From Alnus glutinosa (lineage: Eukaryota > Streptophyta > Magnoliopsida > Fagales > Betulaceae): DNA of 64,000 nt. Under the pieces are notes generated by a model that had not been told where the DNA came from, did no database searches, and was given only the letters and a program-made list of their open reading frames with translations. Within the stretch, counting starts at the first letter, position 1; every line of letters begins with the position of its first letter. Positions 20,401 to 31,973 of this stretch are shown here, piece by piece. The stretch is taken from NCBI RefSeq assembly GCF_958979055.1, contig NC_084886.1:3925001-3989000 (forward strand), read 5' to 3'. The position numbers were made by a program, and so were the translations under genes.

Positions 20401-21969
20401 AGATAAGTAGTGAGTTAACATAATATTAAATTTTTAGTTCAAATGCTTAATTCAATATTTTTTATCAGTATGATTTAATTGAGGTTGAGAGAGTGAAAAG
20501 ACATAAGAGGAGGGTTAAAAATAACACGTTAAAAGTATTGAAGAAGGATATATAAATAAATTAGGGAGACAAGGACAACAAAGGGAATGGTTTTAGATAG
20601 TACAGAATGATAGGAAATAATATATGTGGAGGACCTGATTAGTTTATAATTGGAATTAATAATGACTTTCAATATAATTGGAATTAAGATTTAATTAATT
20701 TGGTCTCAAATCTTGAAACAACTAACAAGGCTGGAGTGATATCACTTACCCAAAAACAAAATGTAATTAAAAGAATTATCTGCCCACAAGGAAACCTATA
20801 ACCATTAATTTACGGTTTTGTTAATCGGGTTCTACGATCAACTCTAGATATATATTAGAATATTAATTAAATGATTAAATTCGCAATATTTTTTTTTAGC
20901 ATAAATTTTTGAAACATGCAATATATTAAAACTGTATTACCAGACCATAACCATGTCACAAGGTGTCTTTAGGTTTTTGGAAAGGTGGAAATTGAAAGTA
21001 TGCCTAAAAGAATTCCAATTACGGGAGCGAGTTTGCGTAAAGTTATGTATTGATCTCATTCTAGCTAAGCTAGTAGCTACCAATCTTCCCATCAGCAAAA
21101 ACTCCTGACAGGCTGGCCCAGATCTTCAAAATCATCTACTATGCAGAATGTGGGCAGATAGTGCCAATATATGTCACCATTATGAGCAGTCTTATCAAAA
21201 GATAATCTCTCAGAGCCAGCTATAAAACTACTGGCAATTTGGCCACTAGGCTAAAAAAGTAATTAATACACATTTTCTGGTCAGCATGCACCAGCCTTTT
21301 TGTATGTTCATATATACATCAAAAAACAGTCTCTAATACTATTTGTCATATTCAGGTTTTCACCATCCATTTCAATCAAATTAAAGTTCTATATGCCTCT
21401 TTCAATTCCCAGACGGCAATGGTGACGCAGCCAGCAATATTTGGGCATAGGCCTTGAGCCCATACAGACAAAAAAGCTTTCGCTTTCCTTTTTCTTAATG
21501 GTAATACGTAGTTAGGTCCGTCAATTTGAGACCTCATAAATTCGATACGAATTTAAGATAAAATTAAAAAGAATTTTAAACCGTAATTTTTAATAAAATA
21601 GACTAACGAACTCGACACGAAACTAAGATAGTAAGATTGATGGTAGCCCACGTAGCTTATGGACCACGCTTAGTACTAGAAGGTGACATGTTTAAATGGC
21701 GTTGCAGGAAATACAGCCCATTGAATACGCAATTGTCATTTCATGCCCCTAACTATCAGGCAGCCCCACAAGCCCTGCCGTACTTCTCAGAATCACCCCC
21801 ACATGATTGTGTTTTGATCATTGTCGTTAAGATCCAAAGTGACTGCCGAAAGAGATACTAGGAAAGAGGTAGCCAGCTATTAACAACCGAGCAAGATCAT
21901 GAACCTCTCAAATTCCCAATAAATATCCAACTTGTTCATCTTTTCCTTCATGCATCTATCTAATGCAGC

Positions 21970-23255
21970 ATGGCATTTTTGCAAGAAAGATTAGTCATCT
22001 CAGGCCTCTTGATCTTCTGCTGCATGACCGCAGTGGTTGCTTCACGTAATAGATATTACACGCCTCCACCCGTTACCCATTTAACAGACTACTTTCCTCG
22101 TGTCTCAATTGATCAAGGCTTTTCCAACTTCTTTGGAGGCTCAAATGTCCAGATCACCAGTAATGGCTCCGAGGCCAATCTTGTTCTCGACAAATCCGCA
22201 GGTAAACTGATCTTTCACAATGATGGCTTCTGTTGACATGATATAAATCAACGTTGTATTTTCAGAATTTAATTACTTCATGTCCTGTTGTTCAGGATCC
22301 GGATTGGTCTCGAAAAATAAATATTATTATGGATTCTTCAGTGCTGCAATTAAGCTGCCGTCCAGTCTCTCATCTGGAGTTGTAGTAGCATTCTATGTAA
22401 GCTCTCTTTTAACATATAGTCCAAATTAATTAATCCATGCATTTGAACAAAAAACAAAGGCGAATTTTGCAGCTGTCAAATGCAGATATTTTCCCTCATA
22501 CCCATGATGAGATTGACATCGAGCTGCTTGGTCATGATAAAAGAAATGACTGGGTCCTCCAAACAAACATATACGCTAATGGAAGCGTAAGCACTGGAAG
22601 AGAAGAGAAATTCTATCTCTGGTTTGACCCAACAGAACAGCATCATCAATACAGCATCATCTGGAACAACCATCACACAGTGTAAGACAAACAAAGTTCA
22701 CACACATTGACACAAGTCGTCTCACGGGAGTCTTTACCGACAGGATATCTACGACCAAAAGTCGTCGCTAATAGTCATTAGCAACAGCTTTTGGTCGTCG
22801 CTAAAGACCGTTTTTCTTTCGAATTCTGAAAGTGGGCATGGACCTAATAACGCAGGTTTCTAGTGGACAATATACCTGTAAGAGAGTTTCCTCGGAACAG
22901 CGCCTTCCCATCTGTTTATCCGTCAAAACCCATGTCAGTTTACGCAACAATTTGGGATGGGTCACAATGGGCAACTCATGGAGGAAAATACCCAGTTAAT
23001 TACAAATATGCTCCATTTGTAGCTTCGTTTGCAGACATGGAAATGAGCGGCTGCGTATGGAATCCAAAAGGGTCGGTTTCTTCGTGTTCTACTAAAGCTG
23101 GTGTTCCTAGCTCCGATCCGCTTGAGGGACAAGAGTTTGTTAGGCTATCAAAGCAGCAGATGGAGGCAATGGACTGGGCAAGAAGGAAGCTAATGTTTTA
23201 CTCATATTGTAAAGATCCATCTAGGTTTAAAATCCTACCACCGGAGTGCAAGTAA
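21970..23255 (+). CDS. XTH33: Xyloglucan endotransglucosylase/hydrolase, XTH33-like
   Basis: Four exons (21970-22201, 22296-22396, 22473-22681, 22856-23255) join in phase to 313 residues. The enzyme cuts and rejoins, or hydrolyses, xyloglucan in the cell wall. An N-terminal hydrophobic signal segment (cleaved, or kept as an anchor) precedes a GH16 domain. The catalytic motif is [10 protein letters not shown], with nucleophile Glu124 and acid/base Glu128; it differs from the common HDEIDFEFLG by Ile and Leu changes. N147-G-S is a possible glycosylation site. The C-terminal XET extension has the conserved cysteines ([16 protein letters not shown]). Motif drift suggests one of the divergent XTH groups. 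XTH33 is chosen mainly because, from memory, XTH33 neighbours PUB18, a NAT gene, PADRE and PRIN2 genes in Arabidopsis. Confidence 0.88.
22731..22808. repeat. Small TIR element in XTH intron 3
   Basis: GTCTTTACCGAC at the left and GTCGTCGCTAAAGAC at the right form inverted ends. Inside, ACCAAAAGTCGTCGCTAA and CTTTTGGTCGTCGCTAA form a further inverted/direct arrangement. This looks like a short MITE. No target duplication was confirmed. Confidence 0.5.
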
Positions 23256-23549
23256 TTAATAGGATTTTGGGTTTTTATTTATTTATTTTTTACAATTTTT
23301 TTCTCCACAAAAGATCGAGGAAGTGAATAACACTAAATGCATTTTCACATTCAAATGCCCTTCTCTCTCAAACTAGTTCTGAGTTTGATCCTCGTTGACC
23401 ATGTAAATTGACCATGCCCGAGCTATCATTAAATCCATGAAACAAATCTCTTAAAAAAGTTGCATTTGATCTAAATGGTTATTACATCCGACCAATATTA
23501 GCCTATATATATGATTTTTAGTCCAAGATTATTGCAAAAGCAGATTTTT

Positions 23550-23700
23550 GAATGAATGGACTTGTCGACAGACGACCTGCAAAACAAGAAGAGAACCGCT
23601 AGAGTGGCGTCGCTCATGGCCGGTAGGGGAGCCTCCGACATTCAAGTCAATATTTTTGCCTCAGTGAGAGAAACAAAGAAGAGAGAATTCTTTGAGAGAA
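23550..23700 (-). mobile_element. Antisense LTR-like fragment
   Basis: The plus strand reads CTGCAAAACAAGAAGAG.. and then GGGGAGCCTCCGACATTCAA. In reverse complement this is the TTGAATGTCGGAGGCTCCCC..CTTGTTTTGCAG pattern of plant gypsy LTR R/U5 regions, similar in type to 3628-3690. Ends and target duplication were not found, so it is a fragment. Confidence 0.5.
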
Positions 23701-23837
23701 GAGAGGAGATGTACGTGAGACCTTGGGCTCATAACTTATTTTCTATCTACATCAATTATGATTTAAACATCGATCCCTTGTCCAAAATCAAAGGACTACT
23801 AGTAACGTTAAAAGAAAGATAAATGTTTTTTTTGAGT

Positions 23838-23965
23838 TTCTTTTTTTAAATTAATGTAACTTTTAAAATTATTATTAGATATGTAATAGATTATTATTGA
23901 ATTTTTGATCAAACAACAATTTTAAAAGTTACATCAATTTTTAAAAGATTCAAAGAGAATGTCCA
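23838..23965. repeat. Foldback repeat
   Basis: The left arm TTAATGTAACTTTTAAAATT and right arm AATTTTAAAAGTTACATCAA form a hairpin with a short loop. Pairing is partly continued by TTGAGTTTCTTTTT and its counterpart AAAAGATTCAAAGA. Confidence 0.6.
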
Positions 23966-24429
23966 TAAATCTTTTTTGTAGCATTACTTCTAATTATACT
24001 ATCTTGAAAATGAATAAATAATTTGAATATTTGGTAATTTTCTCACCATCTACTTGTAACAAAATGTTCAATCAAATGAGATCTTCTCATTTCAGATCAG
24101 TTGGAAAATTGTTAGACCATCGGAGCATTCAAAATTGAGATTAAATAAATAAAATAAATCCTAAACCCCTAAAATTATTAAATAACCATTAACCCTTTGC
24201 ACCGTAACAATAATGAAAAATACTAAAACTTTTGGATCGTTGTCGACATGTTGTATGATCATATATAGTTATTGCCAAAGAAAAACAGCCACAATAAATC
24301 AATGGTTGACATGCCCAGGAAAAGTCCACGGAATTGACGGCCCATCAGACGCAACACCACAATAAATTAATAATGGGACATCCAATTAAATTCATAGTGG
24401 GACATGCTGTGAATGCGACAATTGTAAGG

Positions 24430-24635
24430 GGACATTAAAATGGATTCGGATTTTGAGTGATTTAGACAATAAATATGAGAGCTCGAGTAAAATTTACGCA
24501 TTTGAGTAAATTTTGGATAATTCATCTTTTTGTTCGGATAAGTAAATCCTATAAAAACTCTCTTATATTTATTGTTTGAATTCTTAATAATCTAAACAAC
24601 AAAATTGTTAAGAATTTCCGTCCCATTTAAATGAT
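24430..24635. repeat. Foldback MITE-like element
   Basis: The arms carry GACAATAAATATGAGAG on the left and CTCTTATATTTATTGTTTG on the right, with TTAAAATGG-type outer ends that pair with CCATTTAA near 24630. A similar arm, ACAAATATGAGAGAGTTCTT, recurs at 49570. The copies look like a small MITE family. Confidence 0.5.
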
Positions 24636-25639
24636 CTCGGTATCTAATTAGTTCTTCTATTTTTTCTTCCCCCTCTCACAAAGTGCTCTTTTTACTTGGC
24701 CCTACTTCAATTAAGGGTTTTAACAAAGAATTACCAAATAAGTTCATCCTAAAATTCAATTTCAAGAAATGTTACAGCAAAAGTGTTTATGCGTTTTTGC
24801 CTTTTAGATCCTTCCCCTCGATTAGGACTTAGGAGTCCAGAAAAGGAAGAGCAATCCCTTGTCCTTACAAAAATCATCAAAGATGACTTTTTATAAATAG
24901 CACTTTCACACTCAAGATCTACTTTGTATTACATTTTCAATCCTCTTTAATATGTCAAAAATAAGATTGGAACTCTTGATCACCATTTTTATAGTGACTG
25001 CATGGGATTTACTATAAAAGCATACTACCATAAAATATCATGATGTACCAAATTTTTTTAATTAATACGAGATTAACAAACAATTTGATAAGAGAACTGT
25101 TTCTTTACACTCTATTCTCCAGCTCCCCAAATTCATCACAAGCCGCCGCCAGCAAATCTCTTCATCAGTGCATGGGGCCCATGAGCTGCCTTCTCCACTG
25201 GCGCGTGCGGCACACGCACCACCTCTTCCGGTGGTACGTTGTTTACTCTAGTTTTTTCATACAAAAGCCCATCCCTACCTCCTTACTAAATAAAGCAAGA
25301 ATGATTATCCATTTTGTTCGGAATTGTTGCAGAGCATGCTCCTTTATCCATAAATGCAAGAAAAGTGATTTTCATTGACCGCCTCACCGTAATCACCATC
25401 ATTGCACCTTTGTTTTTGCAGTCCAATCTTCAAATTGCATCACATACGCCATAGTAGCGGCCTTTTCCTTGGCATTTTGATCAAGGAACTATGGACCAGA
25501 TCTTTTTAGATCTATTTACGGTTTTATTTGTAGTTTTTATTTTCGGTATTGTATTCACTGATTTGGAGGTGTTTATTGGGTCTCTTTCCCCTCCCTTCCT
25601 TATGCAAAAGCCATCACGCATTAAGTACAGATGAAATAA

Positions 25640-25875
25640 ATAAATTTCGTCATATTCGAATTACAACTTAAATCTACTTTGGCCAGCTTTAAGCTTTTAA
25701 AGCTTATATTTAAGTAAAATATTATTAAAATCTAGCTCGTTTGGAGGCTCGGCTTATTAACTTAGCTGAGTTCGAACATAATTTAAAAGCTCAGCTCAAG
25801 CTTCCAAGTGAAGTATTCGAGCCAAATTCCAACAGTCTCAAGTTCGGCTCGGCTCAAATACAGCCCTGGTCGATA
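25640..25875 (-). repeat. hAT-like element end (CAGGGCTG)
   Basis: In reverse complement the right edge reads CAGGGCTGTATTTGAGCCGA followed by GCCGAAC, a common terminal sequence of plant hAT-type non-autonomous elements. A related TAGGGCTGTAAACGAAC end is at 56540-56575. The other terminus was not located. Confidence 0.4.
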
Positions 25876-26423
25876 GATATAGCAATCTAATTGCATGCTA
25901 CTTGTCGTAGCCAACAGGAAGGAACTATCTGGGCTTAAGATTATTCCATTCAGGACCACAATAAGTTGACAATTGTGCTAACAACCAGCAGCATCAGGCC
26001 TTGATATTCTTTGGTACAAAGTTCTTCCCCAGGGCCCAATTCTTGTTAAAAAAGAGAGGATGCAAGGGCTAGAAAGCGGACAAGTACAACTTCCATTCCC
26101 TAAGCTATAGGCCCGATGGGCCTTCAGTAGAGGAAGAGACATACTATGCATCTTCTTTATCATTGTCCCAGAAGTGGGTATATATGGACTCAACAGATAG
26201 AACATAGAAGGATTTGGGAATTAATTCTTTTTGTTTGGTTCATCAGTCCGATACATCGTCAGTAAACTTAAAAGGAAGGAAGGAAAAAAAAAAAAACAAA
26301 AAACCCCGAAAAAAGGGGGAAAAAAAAATTATTGGAAAGCTCACTTAAATTAAACATAGATTGCAATCACAGCCTTATTCGCTTTATTTTTGAAAATGCC
26401 AAAGAAAGAGGAGCGTGTTGAAT

Positions 26424-29400
26424 TTAGAGCCATGCGGGATTCTTCAAAGGAGTGACGACAGCCTTCACTTGCAAGTAATTTGAAAGACAGTAAATACCTT
26501 TTTCTCGGCCCTGCCCACTCATCTTGTACCCACCAAAAGGAATTGCAGCATCAAATACATCAAAGCAATTTATCCACACGGTCCCAACTCGCAGCGCACG
26601 TGTCAAAGTGTTAGCAGTGTCTAAGTCCTGTGTAACCACCCCAGCACCAAGCCCATAGTGACTGGCATTTGCTCTTCGTATCACCTCGTCAAGGTCCCTG
26701 ATATCAGCCAAAACATTAGTGCTTGTAAAAAGCGCAGGCTGATAATGAGATGTTTAGAAATGGTTCTTTTCTCACTTGAATTTCAGGATGGTCTGGACTG
26801 GGCCAAATATCTCATCCTTTGCTATCAACATGTCATCCTGATATAAGTTAAAAGTTAGTTGCATTGGTAACCATATATCAATCTTTGTGCTAAAATGATG
26901 CCATAACTAGAAGATATATATGTACCTTAACATTTGAGAACACCGTGGGCTTTATATAGTAGCCCTTGTTGCCAAATCTCTCTCCTCCAGTTTCAAGGGT
27001 AGCTCCACTTTCAACACCAGATCTTATGTACCCCATGATCTTCTCAAATTGTTCCATATCAATCTGGTTTATTTCATACACCAAAAGTGTTGAATTGTTC
27101 CTTGTCAGTGTTAAACACGCATAAGATTTGAGATTCAAAACCAATTTTCACTTGAGCACTTGCTGCTGATTTTTACCTGGGGACCTTGTTCAATGCCCCC
27201 CTTAAATGGGTCACCAACAGTACGTTTCAAAGCACGTGCTTTTGCTTTCTCTACAAACTCATCGTATACACGTTCATGTACAAATGTGCGAGAGCCAGCA
27301 CAGCAGCATTGTCCCTGCAGATCGCCCAAAATAATGATCAATAAAATGAATTCTAGCTTCCTTAAGACAAATCATGGAGTCGGAACAATTTTTTGGACAA
27401 ACCTGATTAAAGAACAAAGCAAAGTGCGCAAGCTCAACAGCTTTATCTATATCAGCATCCTCACATACAATAAAGGGGGATTTCCCTCCAAGTTCCAGAG
27501 TTACTGGCTTAAGATTGCTCTTTGCTGCCAATTGAAGAACAACTTTTCCAGTATTTGTTGATCCAGTGAAAGCAAGCTGCATTAAAATTATTAAGAGTTT
27601 AGGAGATATACAAGCAAAGATCAGGATAATTGAGAATATGTGTCCTGGATTGCTAGTACTCCCCCTAATAATTTCAACATTTGATGGAATGCCAAAGACA
27701 TTCCTTGTTGCATCCTAAACATCCTTAAAAGAAAATTTACTATCTTAAGACGCATATTAACATTTAATAGGAATACAATGTTAAAGATCTTAGACTACCT
27801 TATCCACATCCATATGACTGGCAAGAGCTGCACCAGCAGTTGGACCAAAACCAGAAACCACATTTAAAACACCGGGAGGAAGTCCAGCCTGTCAAAAAGA
27901 TCAATGATCAGAACAAAAGATAAAGAGACCTCTGTGGATTTTGCACCTTCTTTCTTTGGCCTGATTAACGATTAGAAGATTTAGCTTGTATGAATTGCTA
28001 TGGGAAAGATGAATTAAAAGAACTTTGTTATCAAATATTGTCTGAAAAACTTTAATACGTATAAACTTGTGCACATTATCTGCTCAAATGTTTCAACTGT
28101 CATCAGTAGAAATAATTATGATATTCTGGAAGTCATGTATCTCCAAGCAAGTTTAAAAAATAAGTGGGTGAATTTATCATCACAATCATGTAGTATCAGG
28201 TCCAGTTCTTGCCAAAGGTTATCCAAGGAAAAAAAAAGTTACTCGATACTTAAACAGTAGAATATCCACATCCGTTGATTAAGCACTCATGTAACCACAT
28301 ATAAGAATGACATGCTTTAATCACCTTAGTATTACAAATTAGGAGATAGAAATCTTATATATGTTATATATAAAACATCGGGATATTTCAGGGTCCAGGC
28401 CATAGATTTTATTCATGAAATTTGGTGAATGAAACAACATTGAAAGTAAACACATGAGAGACCGACCATCTTAAAAGAAGACAATAAAGTTTCATCATGA
28501 TCTACCTCGTGCAATAGTTTTGATGCAAGGATAGCGGACAAAGGTGTCTGCTCTGCTGTTTTAAGAATAATAGTGTTGCCGCATGCTAATGCTGGCGCGA
28601 CCTTCCAAGAAAACATGAGGAGAGGAAAATTCCATGGAATAATCTGACCCACAACACCAATAGGTTCATGCAAGGTTTGCACATGGTATTGTCCATCAGC
28701 TGGAACTGTGAGACCATGAATCTTATCTGCCCAACCTGGAAGTTTTGAATATAGAAATAAGAAATCTAAGAAATCTCACAAAAACAGACAGTATGTAAGG
28801 AACACTCAGAAGATGAACTATATTCCTTGGATATACATACCAGCATAGTATCGGATCAGACGTATCATCATTGGAACTTCAATTTTAGCAGCCTGTTCAT
28901 ATGGTTTCCCGTTGTCCCAAGTCTCAAGCGCCGCAAGTTCATCGTTGTGCTTTTCAAGCAAATCAGCAAAGCGCAAGAGTATTTTTTGTCTTTCCTATAT
29001 ATATATAAACGTATATATAATTTTAAAGAATCAATTGTATAAGTTTGGAGACATCAAATTACGAGTGAAAAATGAGAAGCGCAATAATGAATAGTTACAT
29101 AAGCGGTCATCTTTGGCCATGGTCCTTCATCGAAAGCCTTACGAGCAGCAGCAACTGCTCGATTTATATCTTCAGCATCACCTTCAGCAACATGAGCAAT
29201 CGCATCCCCTGTTCTGGGATCCAATGTTGGAAATGTCCTCTCTGCGGCCAAAGGAAGCCACAACATAGAATTCATTATATGTCAGATAACAGTATAATGT
29301 GTCTGGGTATACCATGTTGCCCAAAAAATAAGAGGTTGAAAATATGTATTACATATATACCAACGTGTGAACGAATGCTGTGAAATCTCACCTGATGCAG

Positions 29401-30758
29401 CATTGACAAATTTCCCATCAATCAAAAGCTGGTTATAATTTACACTAACTGGTGGACTGATTGGATTCTCAACAGCAGCAGCAGTGCTATATTTACCAAT
29501 TCCTCTGCTCAGGCTAGCATTCCTACCTGAAGAGACAATATTTTTCAACCAGTAGAAAGCATAAAAACTCTTGGAATAACAAAACCGAAACCAAGGAAAC
29601 AATATCAGAGAACATATCTGATTCTTGAAAGCTTTTCTACGTTCTCCAGCTCAATTATATATTTTTCTTTGGTACCCTTACATTTTAGAAATTAAATCCA
29701 GTACAGAGCCAATGTACTTAGTCCATTACTAGAGAAATGCTACAATTCCCACCACCATCCCACCCCAATCCCACCAACACTAAAGTAATATCCAATGAGG
29801 AATAGCAAAAGTAAACGAACAGATAAAAGTGGGAGTACTTGATATTGACAAGTAACAAATTGGGAGAAAGAAAATGATCTGTTATAACTTTTCCTATATT
29901 AGATGAGCAATGCACTCATCCCAAAAATTTTCTCCAAAATTTGATTCTCAAATGATGTGTTACAATCTCATATGATCTATTATTTTGAAAAATGTATCAC
30001 TATCTTATGGGATTGTGACACATCATTTGAAAACCAAATTTTGGAAAATTTAGCATTTCTCTTAGATCAAACACCAACCAATGGAAATTGCTGTATTAGG
30101 CCCAATATGAGCAGAGAAATTTTAAAAAGTCTCAGTTAAATTTCCATTTTCATTCGTATACATTTTCCCGGCAAACAAACGGAGCAATTTAGGCGGAGAT
30201 AACTACGACCAAATCACCGGAATCTAACGATAAGTCGATCTCCGTTGACAGAAAGTAGAATATCACAATCACATAATAACCAAACGAATCCGAACAACAA
30301 CGTGAGAAGAGAAATTTCAAAAACTTCGGATTTCTTTTCTACAGATTTTCTCGGCAAACAAACGGAGCACTTTGAAGGCGGATATATATAACTACGATCA
30401 TATATATCATAGAAAAAAAAAAAACCGAGTTCTAACGAGAACTCGATTGCCGTTGACGAAGAAAAGGCGAATATCACAATAACGTAACCAAACGAATCCA
30501 AACAACAAGGTGAGCAGAGAAACTTCAAAAAGTCTTACAAAAACTTCAGTTTTCTTTCCTACATATTTTCTCGGCAAACAAACTATGATCAGATCCTCAT
30601 TGACGAGAAGTCTAGCATCATAACCACACAACATGCAAACGAATCCAAACAATCAAGTCGTCAGAGGCAACATTACCTCTAGAAAACAAAGACGAAGCAG
30701 AAGCAGAAGCAGAAGTCAGAGAGCGAGAGAGCTGCCTACACATCCTCAGACTCGCCAT
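26424..30758 (-). CDS. ALDH2B7: Mitochondrial aldehyde dehydrogenase, ALDH2B family
   Basis: Eleven exons (30758-30677, 29526-29392, 29241-29099, 28994-28841, 28735-28506, 27888-27799, 27576-27403, 27314-27177, 27063-26926, 26837-26776, 26697-26424) join in phase to 539 residues. The enzyme oxidises acetaldehyde and similar aldehydes to acids with NAD+. The N-terminus is rich in Arg and Ser with no acids, as in mitochondrial presequences. Landmarks are [31 protein letters not shown], the nucleotide-binding FTGSTNTGK, Glu306 in [11 protein letters not shown], catalytic Cys340 in [11 protein letters not shown], and [11 protein letters not shown]. The Glu-Cys spacing of 34 equals that of human ALDH2. 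All motifs are intact. The gene could equally be called ALDH2B4; the two are close paralogues. Intron 1 holds a foldback and a three-copy tandem repeat. Confidence 0.95.
29731..30062. repeat. Foldback element in ALDH intron 1
   Basis: AGAGAAATGCTA at 29731 is inverted as TAGCATTTCTCT near 30051. Inside the right half, AAATTTGATTCTCAAATGAT and ATCATTTGAAAACCAAATTT form a second inverted pair around 29930-30045. It is probably a MITE, or two nested ones. Confidence 0.5.
30155..30660. repeat. Three-copy degenerate tandem repeat in ALDH intron 1
   Basis: Units begin TTTTCCCGGCAAACAAACGG (about 30164), TTTTCTCGGCAAACAAACGG (about 30347) and TTTTCTCGGCAAACAAACTA (about 30567). Each unit continues with a GATC/GACC-A word, a CGTTGACGA-like word, ATCACAAT and CAAACGAATCCAAACAA. 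The spacing is about 185-220 bp. The array ends close to the exon 1 donor at 30676. Confidence 0.7.
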
Positions 30759-30820
30759 GTTTCGCAATAGCTCTATCACAACCGCTCACAGTGAACTTTC
30801 TGTGTCTTAGCGCGTGACCA

Positions 30821-30830
30821 TATTTATATA
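30821..30830 (-). promoter_or_regulatory. Probable TATA box of the ALDH gene
   Basis: The minus strand reads TATATAAATA, 63 bp upstream of the ATG at 30758. It is the best TATA match in the region and well spaced for a short 5' UTR. Confidence 0.6.
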
Positions 30831-31540
30831 CAAATTTTTATTTCCACAGTTAGATAAAATTATAATTATATTTGATTTCTGTTTTATCCAGATTCTTATT
30901 TTAGATTAGTTTACTTTGTAATCAACGAAGCATGAGAAACGCACCGCCAACCAGCCAATCCGGAGGCAACGCACCAGAAAATGGGGAACGTGTGAAAAAT
31001 GCAAAGACGGCGCGGGTTTTTGTTTACTTTTCTTAAGCTTCTTTCTCTTTGTCGTGATCGCCGCGTCGGTGTCCAATTTATCCGAATTGGATATTTTTTA
31101 TTCTGACTTTTATCTTGATTTAATGATAATTTTAGTCAATTTTAAAATGATAGTCGTATTATTGGATTTTTTTCTTTCTTAGGCGGCGTGACCGATTCAA
31201 TTTACTCATTTTGTCAAAGAAATTACAGAAGCAGCCGGAGTGGATAAACGCGACACATCACAGCGTGTGATGTGGGGTTAGGATAAGACTTTTGACAGTG
31301 GATCAGTCACAGATAGGGTATAATTGGAAAGTACCAAAAAAAAAAAAAAAAGAGTAAATCCAACTCCCAAACAAGACTTGTATGATGGCCGCTCAACTTC
31401 CACTTTATTCGGGTGTGATATTCTCGATCGGCGAGATATCCCCCTAACTTTTGGAGTCGGACAGCTTCAAATACATAAATATTATTTAAAATATTAATTT
31501 ATTTTTTCTTTTCTTTTCATGTGCTCACATAAAAGATACT

Positions 31541-31610
31541 TGAGAATTCAAACTAGTAACCTCTGCTTTATGAGGCATAATCTTCAACCGATTGAATTAC
31601 TCCTTGAAGA
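31541..31610 (-). repeat. tRNA-derived SINE-like fragment
   Basis: On the minus strand GTAATTCAATCGGTTGAAG (A-box-like) is followed about 25 bp later by GGTTACTAGTTTGAATTC (B-box-like). An A-rich stretch follows some 40 bp further on. The layout is that of a SINE head; no target duplication was confirmed. Confidence 0.4.
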
Positions 31611-31802
31611 CATTTAAAATATTAATTAGTGTAAAATAGATGTAATAAAGGAGATAAGGAATACAACAATTTTAATTATAAATTTTCTTATAAAATAATT
31701 AAATAAAAAATTTAATTAATTAATAATTAACTAGTTAACCCTATATTTTTAATCATTTTTACTAATTATAAACTATTACGTTAGTTTGCAGATGAATTAT
31801 AA

Positions 31803-31973
31803 GAGGAATGCTAGGCTTACAAAATATTTTACCAAAAAAACTCTTCCAAAGTGATGTGGCCCAACATGATTGACAAGGAGATGAATTCAAATTTTGAAAA
31901 ACTCAATCATGTGGTGCCACATCACTTTGGAAGAGTTTTTTTGGTAAAATATTTTGTAAGCCTAGCATTCCCC
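31803..31973. mobile_element. MITE with about 70-bp inverted repeats and 9-bp TSD
   Basis: The arms begin GAGGAATGCTAGGCTTACAA (left) and GGGGAATGCTAGGCTTACAA (right, reverse complement). They match almost perfectly for about 70 bp, through CCAAAAAAACTCTTCC and GTGATGTGGC. The 9-bp word GAATTATAA lies on both sides (31794-31802 and 31974-31982). Long arms and a 9-bp duplication favour a Mutator-type MITE; an hAT origin with 8 bp is the alternative. It has no coding capacity. High arm identity suggests fairly recent activity. Confidence 0.85.

Larger units (their letters stand above)
18850..21969. other. Gene-poor intergenic region, PUB to XTH
   Basis: About 3.1 kb of AT-rich DNA with no gene I can support. 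It holds a MITE-like element (19560-19701) and a dispersed repeat (20127-20400). The final few hundred bases are the XTH promoter; short open frames at 19203-19472 and 21637-21861 have no recognisable domain. Confidence 0.5.
23256..26423. other. Gene-poor intergenic region, XTH to ALDH
   Basis: The 3' regions of XTH (+) and ALDH (-) face each other across about 3.2 kb of AT-rich DNA. It contains an antisense LTR fragment, two foldback repeats and an hAT-like end (listed separately). Open frames near 25040-25378 and 25978-26205 show no family and no splice support, so I do not call genes there. Confidence 0.5.

Noticed and set aside
23556-23822. 88-codon frame near 23.6 kb
   Set aside because: It overlaps an antisense LTR-like fragment, which explains the GC content and the open frame.
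25040-25378. 112-codon reading frame rich in Cys, His and Ser
   Set aside because: No domain, no plausible splice partner and no start context; the surrounding DNA is repeat-rich.
25978-26205. Minus-strand frame downstream of the ALDH stop
   Set aside because: It is not similar to ALDH or any family that I recognise; it is probably random or a decayed repeat.
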